Positions 1 to 6,438 of a stretch of 64,000 nt of DNA are shown here, piece by piece. A model generated the notes under the pieces. It was not told where the DNA came from. It made no database searches and was given only the letters and a program-made list of their open reading frames with translations. The position numbers and the translations under genes were made by a program. The stretch is taken from assembly GCF_001514125.1 (NCBI RefSeq), contig NZ_KQ948550.1:607105-671104 (forward strand). Direction: 5' to 3'. Positions within the stretch are counted from its first letter, which is position 1, and every line of letters begins with the position of its first letter. The DNA is from Streptomyces longwoodensis. GTDB lineage: Bacteria > Actinomycetota > Actinomycetes > Streptomycetales > Streptomycetaceae.

Positions 1-1001
1 GGGAGTTCGAGGGACACGGCGAGGCCGATGGTCTCCTGCTTGATGGTCACGCCGGGGCCGGACGTCGTCGTGACCGCGAGCGACCCGCCGAACGCGGCGC
101 CCAGGGCGGCACCCACCGCGGCGATCTCGTCCTCGGCCTGGAAGGTGCGCACGCCGAAGTTCTTGTGCCGGCTCAGCTCGTGCAGGATGTCCGAGGCCGG
201 GGTGATCGGGTACGAGCCCAGGAACAGCGGCAGGTCGGCCTGGCGGGAGGCGGTGATCAGCCCGTACGCCAGCGCCAGGTTGCCGGAGATGTTGCGGTAG
301 GTGCCCACCGGGAACGCCTGCGCGGCCGGCGCCACCTCGTAGGAGACGGCGAAGTCCTCCGTCGTCTCACCGAAGTTCCAGCCCGCGCGGAACGCCGCGA
401 TGTTCGCCTCGGCGATCTGCGGCTTCTTCGCGAACTTCGTGCGCAGGAACTTCTCCGTGCCCTCCGTGGGGCGGTGGTAGAGCCAGCTCAGCAGCCCCAG
501 CGCGAACATGTTCTTGCTGCGCTCGGCCTCCTTGCGGCTCAGCCCGAAGCCCTTGAGCGCCTCGACCGTCAGCGTCGTCAGCGGCACGGCGTGCACGTGG
601 TAGCCGTCCAGCGAGCCGTCCTCCAGCGGGGAGGCGGCGTAACCGACCTTCTGCAGGGCCCGGTTCGTGAACTCGTCGGTGTTGACGATGACTTCGCCGC
701 CGCGCGGCACGTCGGCGATGTTCGCCTTCAGTGCGGCGGGGTTCATGGCGACCAGGACGTTCGGCGCGTCCCCGGGGGTGAGGATGTCGTGGTCGGCGAA
801 GTGCAGCTGGAAGGACGAGACGCCGGGGAGCGTGCCCGCGGGGGCGCGGATCTCGGCGGGGAAGTTGGGGAGCGTGGCGAGGTCGTTGCCGAACGACGCC
901 GTCTCCGAGGTGAACAGGTCTCCTGTCAGCTGCATGCCGTCGCCGGAGTCGCCCGAGAAGCGAATGACGACCCGGCCGAGCTGCTGTGTCTGATACGTCA
1001 C
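1..1001 (-). CDS. korA: 2-oxoacid:ferredoxin oxidoreductase alpha subunit, N-terminal part (runs off window)
   Basis: The gene reads leftward out of the window, so only the first ~333 residues are seen. The product starts VTYQTQQLGRVVIRFSGDSG, the gamma-domain start typical of KorA-type alpha subunits, which with KorB oxidatively decarboxylate 2-oxoglutarate or other 2-oxoacids to acyl-CoA using ferredoxin. The pyruvate-ferredoxin oxidoreductase alpha domain follows (GSYPITPASDILHELS, QAEDEIAAVGAALGA, TTSSGPG). The GTG at 1001 is chosen because GGGAGAGG lies 9-10 nt upstream. This is primary metabolism and probably marks the left edge of the biosynthetic cluster; it carries no cluster-type operator at its start. 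Confidence 0.9.
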   Translation of the reverse strand, partial: MTYQTQQLGRVVIRFSGDSGDGMQLTGDLFTSETASFGNDLATLPNFPAEIRAPAGTLPGVSSFQLHFADHDILTPGDAPNVLVAMNPAALKANIADVPRGGEVIVNTDEFTNRALQKVGYAASPLEDGSLDGYHVHAVPLTTLTVEALKGFGLSRKEAERSKNMFALGLLSWLYHRPTEGTEKFLRTKFAKKPQIAEANIAAFRAGWNFGETTEDFAVSYEVAPAAQAFPVGTYRNISGNLALAYGLITASRQADLPLFLGSYPITPASDILHELSRHKNFGVRTFQAEDEIAAVGAALGAAFGGSLAVTTTSGPGVTIKQETIGLAVSLEL

Positions 1002-1406
1002 CGGCAAGTGCCTCTCCCGTGGGCTCAACGCGCGTGCGCCGTCTCGGCCGCGCGGTCGTCACATGGACGAAGGGGCGGGCGCCCGTCGGCGAGCGTAGGG
1101 CGATCCCGGACTTATTTCAATGGGCGTTGAATTGCGTGGGTGGGGTGCGTCCGGGTTTGACCGCCCGGACGGCGCATGGCGGCCGGGTCCGGGTTTCACT
1201 GACATCGTGCCTGGTCGGAAGGGGTGTCCCGGGTGGCGGGGGAGTGTCTAAGCTTTGACCCCAGAAGTCACGGAGCGTAGAGTTCACGCCAAGGTGAATT
1301 CCTGTCTCGGAGGGGTCGCTGCGGGCGGTGCCACGCTGCGGCTCCTTGCCGATGCCGGGCGCGCACGCGTCCTGCGGGGGACTCGGGAACGAGAGGAAGT
1401 TCCGCT
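1002..1406. other. Intergenic region between korA and the first TetR gene
   Basis: This 405-nt divergent region has no convincing gene. Short open frames crossing it are shadows without suitable starts. Its notable content is an overlapping pair of 20-bp palindromes at 1265-1300 upstream of the TetR gene, and GAGAGGAAG just before its GTG start. Nothing else stands out. Confidence 0.6.
1265..1300. promoter_or_regulatory. Cluster operator pair upstream of TetR1
   Basis: There are two overlapping 20-bp sites of the form NNNTCA-N8-TGANNN. Site 1265-1284 is AAGTCACGGAGCGTAGAGTT, with one deviation in the right half. Site 1281-1300 is AGTTCACGCCAAGGTGAATT, which is complete. Their starts are 16 bp apart, the same offset seen at the other cluster promoters. 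They lie about 107 bp before the TetR start, as expected for an autoregulated repressor. Binding by TetR is an inference. Confidence 0.65.
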
Positions 1407-1976
1407 GTGGCAGAAGCGAAAGGCTTGTCCGACACCCGTCAGGCGATCATGAGGTCCGCCGCGGACCTGTTCGCCGAACTCGGCTACCGCAACACCTCGA
1501 TCCGCGCCATCGCGGCGGACGCCGGCTGCGACCCGGCGCTCGTGCCGCACTACTTCGACTCCAAGGAGGCGCTCTTCAGCGCCGTCGTCGCCGACACGGT
1601 GCGGCCGGCCGAGGTCCTGCGGGAGGCGCTGCGCCGCGGGGACGCCGGGGCGGCGGAGTGGCTGCTGCGGCACGCGGTCGCCGACTGGGAGGACCCCGTG
1701 CAGGGGCGGCGCATCCTCGGCGTGCTGCGCTCGGTGCTGGACCTGCCGGTCGCCAGGGAGCGGATGAGCCGTGCCCTGCTGCCCCGCGACGTCGCCGACT
1801 CGGGGCCCGACGAGGTCCGGGTCTGGCTGGTCAGCAGCCTGTTCATCGGCGTCATGACGTCCCGTCACATGGGACTGCTGGACGAGACGTTGTTCAAGGA
1901 GGGCGGCGAGGCGGCCGTCGACGCCCTGGCGCCCGTTGTCGGGGCGCTGCTCGGCGCGGACGGGCCCGACGCCTGA
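1407..1976 (+). CDS. TetR/AcrR-family transcriptional regulator (TetR1)
   Basis: This is a 189-aa one-component regulator. An N-terminal helix-turn-helix spans about residues 10-55 (SIRAIAADAGCDPALVPHYF, then DSKEALF), followed by an all-helical ligand/dimer domain. The GTG start follows GAGAGGAAG. A pair of cluster palindromes lies upstream and another between this gene and the exporter gene that follows. By analogy with TetR-exporter pairs it probably represses itself and the exporter, with release by the pathway product or an intermediate. Its recognition-helix region (DPALVPHYF) closely resembles those of the TetR proteins at 5352-6149 and 51940-52665, so all three may read the same operator. 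The ligand is unknown. Confidence 0.85.
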   Translation: MAEAKGLSDTRQAIMRSAADLFAELGYRNTSIRAIAADAGCDPALVPHYFDSKEALFSAVVADTVRPAEVLREALRRGDAGAAEWLLRHAVADWEDPVQGRRILGVLRSVLDLPVARERMSRALLPRDVADSGPDEVRVWLVSSLFIGVMTSRHMGLLDETLFKEGGEAAVDALAPVVGALLGADGPDA

Positions 1977-1986
1977 GGCGGCGAGG

Positions 1987-2006
1987 GGCGCCCGGGGGCG
2001 GGCGCC
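1987..2006 (+). terminator. Hairpin after TetR1
   Basis: The inverted repeat GGCGCCC-GGGGGC-GGGCGCC begins 11 nt after the TetR1 stop codon. The stem is 7 bp and all G/C. There is no T tract, as is common for Streptomyces terminators. It is a plausible terminator on position and stem only. Confidence 0.45.
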
Positions 2007-2158
2007 GGTGCGGGAACGTCCCGGCGGGCGGGCAGGGGTGTCCTCCCGCCCGCGGTGCTGTGCGCGGCCGGGGCGAGCCAGGTCAACTCGCCGCCAGCCC
2101 CGCGATGTTGAACGGACGTTCGGTGTCCGGATCGTGTCCTCCTCGGCTTGCGGCACTT

Positions 2159-2194
2159 AATTCATTGCTCGTAGACTTCATTGGAGAGTGAAAT
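2159..2194. promoter_or_regulatory. Cluster operator pair upstream of the exporter
   Basis: Site 2159-2178 reads AATTCATTGCTCGTAGACTT, with a degenerate right half and preceded by TT. Site 2175-2194 reads ACTTCATTGGAGAGTGAAAT, with complete TTCA-N8-TGAA. The starts are 16 bp apart. The second site is nearly the reverse complement of the site at 53831 (TTCACTCTCCAGTGAA against TTCATTGGAGAGTGAA). The array ends 47 bp before the exporter ATG, a position where a bound repressor would block the promoter. Confidence 0.7.
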
Positions 2195-2240
2195 AGCCGG
2201 ATGGGCGCTGCCGACGGGGCAGCGGGCCCAAGGAGGAAAC

Positions 2241-3986
2241 ATGGAATCGATCGACGTGGGCGCCAAGGCGGCTGACCCGCCCGGCACTTCGCCCGGTCCG
2301 GCTGCGGCCTACGCCGCTCGCTGGGTGGTCCTCGCGGTCACGCTGTCCGCGATCTTCATGCAGATGCTGGACACGACCATCACGATGGTCGCGCTGCCCT
2401 CGCTGCAGAGCGATCTCGGCGCCACCTTCGCCGAGATCCAGCTCGTCGTCGCCGTCTACTCGCTCGCGTTCGCCTGCACCCTGGTGACGGGTGGGCGGCT
2501 CGGCGACATCCACGGCCGCCGCAAGGTCTTCCTGATCGGCATGCTGGGCTTCACCATCGCCTCGGCGCTGTGCGGCGCGGCCCCCAACTCGACCTTCCTG
2601 ATCGTCTCCCGGGTGTTCCAGGGCCTGTGCTCCGGCCTGATGTTCCCCCAGGTGCTGTCGATCCTCCAGGTCACCTTCTCCAAGGAGGAGCGCCCCAAGG
2701 CCCTGGCGATGTACGGCGCCTCGGTCGGCCTCGGCACCGTCCTCGGACCGGTGCTCGGCGGCTGGCTGATCGACCTGGACATCATGGGCACCGACTGGCG
2801 GGCCATCTTCTACGTCAACCTGCCGGTCGGCCTGGTCGCCCTGGTGTTCGGCCTGGTCAAGATCCCCGAATCCTCGGCGGCCGGCGCCCGCCGGCTGGAC
2901 GTCACCGGCGCGGGCATCCTCACCGCCGGCCTGTTCAGCCTGATCCTGCCCCTGGTCATCGGCCGGGAGCACGACTGGCCGGGCTGGAGCCTGGTGCTGC
3001 TGGTGCTCAGCCCGCTGCTGCTGGCCGAGTTCTTCGTCTACGAGAACAAGCTGTCCAAACTCGCGGACCGCTCGCCCCTGGTGCCGACCAGCCTGTTCCG
3101 GGAGCGGTCGTTCACCGTCGGGCTCCTCATCAGCGTAGTGTTCTTCGCCGGCATCCCGTCGTTCTTCATGACCTTCATCATGAGCCTGCAGATCGGTTTC
3201 GGGTACACCCCGATCTCCGCGGGCCTGGTCAGCCTGGGCTTCGCCGCGTTCATCGCGATCGGCTCCGCCCGGTCCGCCGCGGTGGTCAAGCGGCTCGGCA
3301 CGAAGACGCTCGCACTCGGCACCGGCCTGCTGCTGGTCGGCATGTCCGGCGTCATCGCCACGGTGCACTGGGCCGGCACGGACCTGCACGGCTACCAGCT
3401 GGTGCCGTCGCTGATGGTGGCGGGCCTGGGCGGCGGTTTCTTCCTGGCGCCGTGCACCGGGATCATCCTGGCCGGCATCCGCTCCCGTGAGGCCGGTTCC
3501 GCGTCCGGCATGGTCGCCACCGTCCAGCAGGTCGGCATCGCCATCGGCATCGCCGTCGCGGGCATCCTCTTCTACGGCCTGCTCGGTTCCAACGCCGACG
3601 GCGCCAGCGACACCGCGGTGCCCCGGCTGCGCTCCGACCTGGCGGCCGCCGGGGTCCCGCAGGAGCAGCAGGGGCAGATCGCGCAGGGGTTCCAGACCTG
3701 CTTCCACGACAAGATGAACCAGAAGGACCTCACCCGGACGCCGGCGAGCTGCGCGCGCATCAACAAGGAGCTCGCGACCAACCCGATGCCGGCGGACGTC
3801 AAGCACAAGGTGCAGACCGCGGTGCTCGCCAAGGCCGTGCCCGAGGCCCGCAAGGCCAACTTCTCCGACAGCTTCGAGCAGGTCGTGTACTGGCAGATCG
3901 GCTGCTTCGGCCTGTCCTGCCTGCTCGTCCTCGCCCTGCCGAAGATCCGCCCCGAGGACGTCCAGGACGTCCCGGGCGGGGCGTGA
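2241..3986 (+). CDS. MFS drug:proton antiporter, DHA2 (EmrB/QacA) family
   Basis: This 581-aa integral membrane protein has about 14 hydrophobic segments, as usual for DHA2 exporters. The first helix carries LDTTITMVALPSLQ, a typical DHA2 helix-1 stretch. The loop-2 motif GGRLGDIHGRRKVF (motif A) is intact. A long polar loop occupies about residues 455-550 before the last helix. The start at 2241 is fixed by AAGGAGG seven nt upstream; an in-frame ATG 60 nt earlier lacks such a site. It is most likely the efflux pump for the cluster product, controlled by TetR1 through the palindromes at 2159-2194. The substrate is inferred from context only. Confidence 0.88.
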   Translation: MESIDVGAKAADPPGTSPGPAAAYAARWVVLAVTLSAIFMQMLDTTITMVALPSLQSDLGATFAEIQLVVAVYSLAFACTLVTGGRLGDIHGRRKVFLIGMLGFTIASALCGAAPNSTFLIVSRVFQGLCSGLMFPQVLSILQVTFSKEERPKALAMYGASVGLGTVLGPVLGGWLIDLDIMGTDWRAIFYVNLPVGLVALVFGLVKIPESSAAGARRLDVTGAGILTAGLFSLILPLVIGREHDWPGWSLVLLVLSPLLLAEFFVYENKLSKLADRSPLVPTSLFRERSFTVGLLISVVFFAGIPSFFMTFIMSLQIGFGYTPISAGLVSLGFAAFIAIGSARSAAVVKRLGTKTLALGTGLLLVGMSGVIATVHWAGTDLHGYQLVPSLMVAGLGGGFFLAPCTGIILAGIRSREAGSASGMVATVQQVGIAIGIAVAGILFYGLLGSNADGASDTAVPRLRSDLAAAGVPQEQQGQIAQGFQTCFHDKMNQKDLTRTPASCARINKELATNPMPADVKHKVQTAVLAKAVPEARKANFSDSFEQVVYWQIGCFGLSCLLVLALPKIRPEDVQDVPGGA

Positions 3987-4012
3987 GCGCCGGCGGACCG
4001 TGCCGGCCCGCT

Positions 4013-4050
4013 CGTGCCGGGGTGCCTCGTCGGCGGGGCGCCCCGGCACG
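4013..4050 (+). terminator. Hairpin between exporter and DMT-type gene
   Basis: A perfect 10-bp G/C-rich stem (CGTGCCGGGG with CCCCGGCACG) encloses an 18-nt loop, starting 26 nt after the exporter stop codon. It could terminate the exporter transcript or reduce read-through. The rest of the 225-nt gap (3987-4211) shows no gene. Confidence 0.5.
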
Positions 4051-4211
4051 GGTGTGCGCGGGGTGGCGGGGCACCCGGACCACGGCGGGTCCGCCGGGCC
4101 CGGGCGTGCCGTGTCCCGTCGCGCCCCGTCCCGGCGTACCGCCCCTGTCCGCGCACCCTCCCCCCGGTGGACCGGTGGGACCGGTGAACCGGTGAAAGGA
4201 CGCTGAGGCCC

Positions 4212-5231
4212 GTGATGGCCGTTCTGCTGCTCGGTACGGTGTCGGCGCTCGTCTACGCCGCCGCGGCCGTCGCCCAACGCGGTGCCGCCGCGCGGACCGC
4301 GCTGCCCGGGGCGCGCGGGTACCGGCGCTCGGGGATCTGGTGGACCTCCCTGCTGCTCAACGCCCTCGGCGCGCTGCTGCACACGGCAGCCCTGCGCTAC
4401 GGCAGCCTCGTCGCCGTGCAGATGCTCGGCGTGCTCACCCTGGTCGCGGCGCCGGTGCTGTCGGCCGCCCTGCTGCGCAGCCCGATGAGCGGCGAGCAGT
4501 GGCGGGGTACGGCGCTGACGGTGGCCGGGGTCGCCGGACTGCTGGTGCTCACCCGCTCGGCCGGCTCCGACCGGGCGCCGGACACGGGCGCGCTGCTCGG
4601 CGCGGTCCTGCTGACCGCCGGTGTCCTCGGGGTCACCACGGCGGCGGCCGGGGTGACGCGGCGGGGACCGGCCGCGAGCCTGTGGTACGCGGCGGCGGCC
4701 GGGGTCGCGTTCGCGGCGGCGTCCGCGCTGGCGCAGGTCGCCGTGCTGGAACTGGCCGACGGCGACGGGCTGTTGCGGCGCGTCGACGGCGGCCTGCCGT
4801 GGCCGGCGCTGCTCGCCGGTGCCGGTGTCGTCTGCCTCGCGCCCGCGGGCCTGGCGCTGTGCCAACTCGGCTACCGCGGCGGCCTGGAGGCGCCGCTCGC
4901 CACCGTCACCCTGGTCAACCCGGTCTTCGCCACGCTCATCGGCGTGGTCTTCGGGGACCGCTACCCGACGGACCTCGGCACCGCCCTCGCCGCGCTGGTC
5001 GCGGCGGTCGCCGCGGGGTGCGGGGTGTGCGTCCTGGCCCGGGCCGAGGCCCGGGAGAGCGACCAGGGGGACGGGCGGCGCGAGGCGGGCCGGGGGCAGG
5101 GCGGTGGCCCGCGACAGGTGCCCGCTCCCGCCGCCGAGCCGGCGGCGGGTCCCTTCACGGAGTCGGCCGCCGTCTCCCGTGCGGGGGCGGGCTCGGGGGC
5201 CGACACGGCGGCGGCGTCGGGGTCTTCGTGA
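4212..5231 (+). CDS. DMT/EamA-like membrane protein
   Basis: This 339-aa protein has about nine or ten hydrophobic helices over residues 1-275 and a polar, low-complexity C-terminal tail (about 275-339, rich in Gly, Ala, Arg, Pro and Ser). The repeated small-residue helices, and a late segment with TLVNPVFATLIGVVFGD, resemble drug/metabolite-transporter proteins of the EamA type. No specific substrate can be assigned. The start is GTG at 4212 or ATG at 4215; AAAGGA lies at 4195-4200. It follows the exporter on the same strand and may take part in export or be an unrelated membrane protein. Confidence 0.65.
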   Translation: MMAVLLLGTVSALVYAAAAVAQRGAAARTALPGARGYRRSGIWWTSLLLNALGALLHTAALRYGSLVAVQMLGVLTLVAAPVLSAALLRSPMSGEQWRGTALTVAGVAGLLVLTRSAGSDRAPDTGALLGAVLLTAGVLGVTTAAAGVTRRGPAASLWYAAAAGVAFAAASALAQVAVLELADGDGLLRRVDGGLPWPALLAGAGVVCLAPAGLALCQLGYRGGLEAPLATVTLVNPVFATLIGVVFGDRYPTDLGTALAALVAAVAAGCGVCVLARAEARESDQGDGRREAGRGQGGGPRQVPAPAAEPAAGPFTESAAVSRAGAGSGADTAAASGSS

Positions 5232-5291
5232 GCACGGGCCCGCGGTGCTCGCCCGGCCGCCCGCCGCGCTGCCGCTGCCTCGGCTGAGCCA

Positions 5292-5312
5292 CCCGCGCTC
5301 CTTCAGCGCGGG
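5292..5312. terminator. Bidirectional hairpin between convergent genes
   Basis: CCCGCGCT-CCTTC-AGCGCGGG is a perfect 8-bp stem with a 5-nt loop. It lies between the DMT-type gene and the convergent TetR gene, an ideal position for a shared terminator. Confidence 0.6.
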
Positions 5313-5351
5313 GCGGGCGCCGGTGGTCACGCCGCGCCGGAGCCGGCCGCG

Positions 5352-6149
5352 TCAGTCCTCTTCCGTGCCGTCGGCCCCGTCGGCCCCGTCAACCCCGTCG
5401 GCCCCGTCAACTCCGTCGGCCCGGTCGGCCCCGTCAACCCCGTCGGCCGCGTCCGCCCCGTCCTCCTGGGCCGCCCGGTCGAAGTGGACCTCGAGGGACG
5501 GGGTGAGCCAGTCCATGAGCTCGTCGAAGTCCAGGGAGGCCAGCGGCTCGACCTGGAGGACGTAGCGGAGCATGACCAGGCCGGCCAGCTGGGCGGAGAC
5601 CAGCGAGGCGAACGCCGGGGCCCGGTCGGCGTGTTGGGGGACGATGCGGCGCAGGCACGTCGCGAAGGCGTCCTCGATGCGCTCACGGAAGACGTGGGCC
5701 ACGGCCTCGTCGGACAGGCCCGCGCGGTAGACCGCGACCAGGGCCGGACGGGTCGCGGCGTCCTCCCAGTAGGAGAGGAAGGTCCGCGCCACCCAGGCGC
5801 CGGGGCGCTTGGCGACGCTGTCGAGGTCCTCCTCGTCGAGGGAGTCGAAGAGGGCGGCCATGTCGACGCGGGCGGCGACGGCGTCCTGGAAGACACCCTC
5901 CTTGTTGCTGAAGAAGTGGTGGATCAGCGCCGGGTCGACGCCGGCCTGCTTGGCGATCCCGCGCATGGTGGTGCCCGAGTAGCCCTTGGTGGCGAAGAGT
6001 TCCAGCGCGGCGCCGAGGATCTGTTCCCGTGTGTCGCTCTGCCCCGGCCGGCGTCCGCCGCCACGCGTCGGCCGTCGCCCGCGACCCCGGGCGCCGCGGC
6101 CGCGGGGGGCGTCGCGGTGCGGGTCGGGGATCCCGCCTTCCGAGCTCAT
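5352..6149 (-). CDS. TetR-family regulator with acidic repeat tail (TetR-A)
   Basis: This is a 265-aa regulator. A basic, Arg/Gly-rich N-terminal arm (residues 1-38) precedes the helix-turn-helix (GTTMRGIAKQAGVDPALIHH, FFSNKEGVF). The ligand-binding domain is helical and ends near LASLDFDELMDWLTP. The last ~35 residues are a low-complexity acidic tail of (A/V)DGADG-like repeats. It is clearly paralogous to the TetR at 51940-52665, where the matching region is LASMDFEEFIAWVVP. A one-mismatch cluster palindrome lies 32 bp upstream of the start. It probably acts in the cluster regulon, perhaps with the paralogue. The effector is unknown. Confidence 0.85.
   Translation of the reverse strand: MSSEGGIPDPHRDAPRGRGARGRGRRPTRGGGRRPGQSDTREQILGAALELFATKGYSGTTMRGIAKQAGVDPALIHHFFSNKEGVFQDAVAARVDMAALFDSLDEEDLDSVAKRPGAWVARTFLSYWEDAATRPALVAVYRAGLSDEAVAHVFRERIEDAFATCLRRIVPQHADRAPAFASLVSAQLAGLVMLRYVLQVEPLASLDFDELMDWLTPSLEVHFDRAAQEDGADAADGVDGADRADGVDGADGVDGADGADGTEED
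5358..5462 (-). repeat. GTCGGCCCCGTC-type short tandem repeat coding an acidic tail
   Basis: About 100 nt made of variants of GTCGGCCCCGTCAACCCC (plus strand) encode the ADGVDGADG-like C-terminus of TetR-A. The reading frame is kept, so the repeat is coding. Copy number is likely to vary between strains. Confidence 0.6.
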
Positions 6150-6180
6150 GGGGGCCCTCCGACATCTCGCTCCGACAGGT

Positions 6181-6200
6181 AATTCATGATGCGTGGAAAT
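6181..6200. promoter_or_regulatory. Cluster operator (one mismatch) upstream of TetR-A
   Basis: AATTCATGATGCGTGGAAAT fits NNNTCA-N8-TGANNN except that the right half begins GGA instead of TGA. It lies 32 bp upstream of the TetR-A start, where autorepression would be effective. A second, much weaker match follows at the 16-bp offset. It is the least certain member of the family. Confidence 0.45.
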
Positions 6201-6347
6201 CTACGCTATCAGCATCTCACATGCGACGACTGCCAGGTAGGGAGCATTCCGGTGGGCCGCGCGGGTGTCCAGGAGCGCGGCGGGGCGGCTGGCCGGATCC
6301 CGACCGCCCCCCGCGCCGGGACGGGCGCGAGCCGCCGCCGGACGCGG

Positions 6348-6401
6348 CCGGGGCCGCCGTTCCGCGCGTCCGGATGGTGACGCGCGGGACGGCGGCCCCG
6401 G
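6348..6401 (-). terminator. Long hairpin after the PKS/halogenase operon
   Basis: Two 23-nt arms (6348-6370 and 6379-6401) pair with a single A/G difference and an 8-nt loop. The hairpin lies 38 nt past the stop codon of the last gene of the leftward 26.6-6.4 kb operon. It is the natural terminator of that transcript and separates it from the TetR-A promoter. Confidence 0.7.
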
Positions 6402-6438
6402 TACCCCGGCCGGCCCCGGCTCCGTGCCGACCGGTCGG

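Noticed and set aside
2178..5330. A 1050-codon open frame on the minus strand
   Set aside because: It is antisense to the exporter and DMT-type genes; composition is Arg/Gln/Glu/Gly shadow type with no domain.
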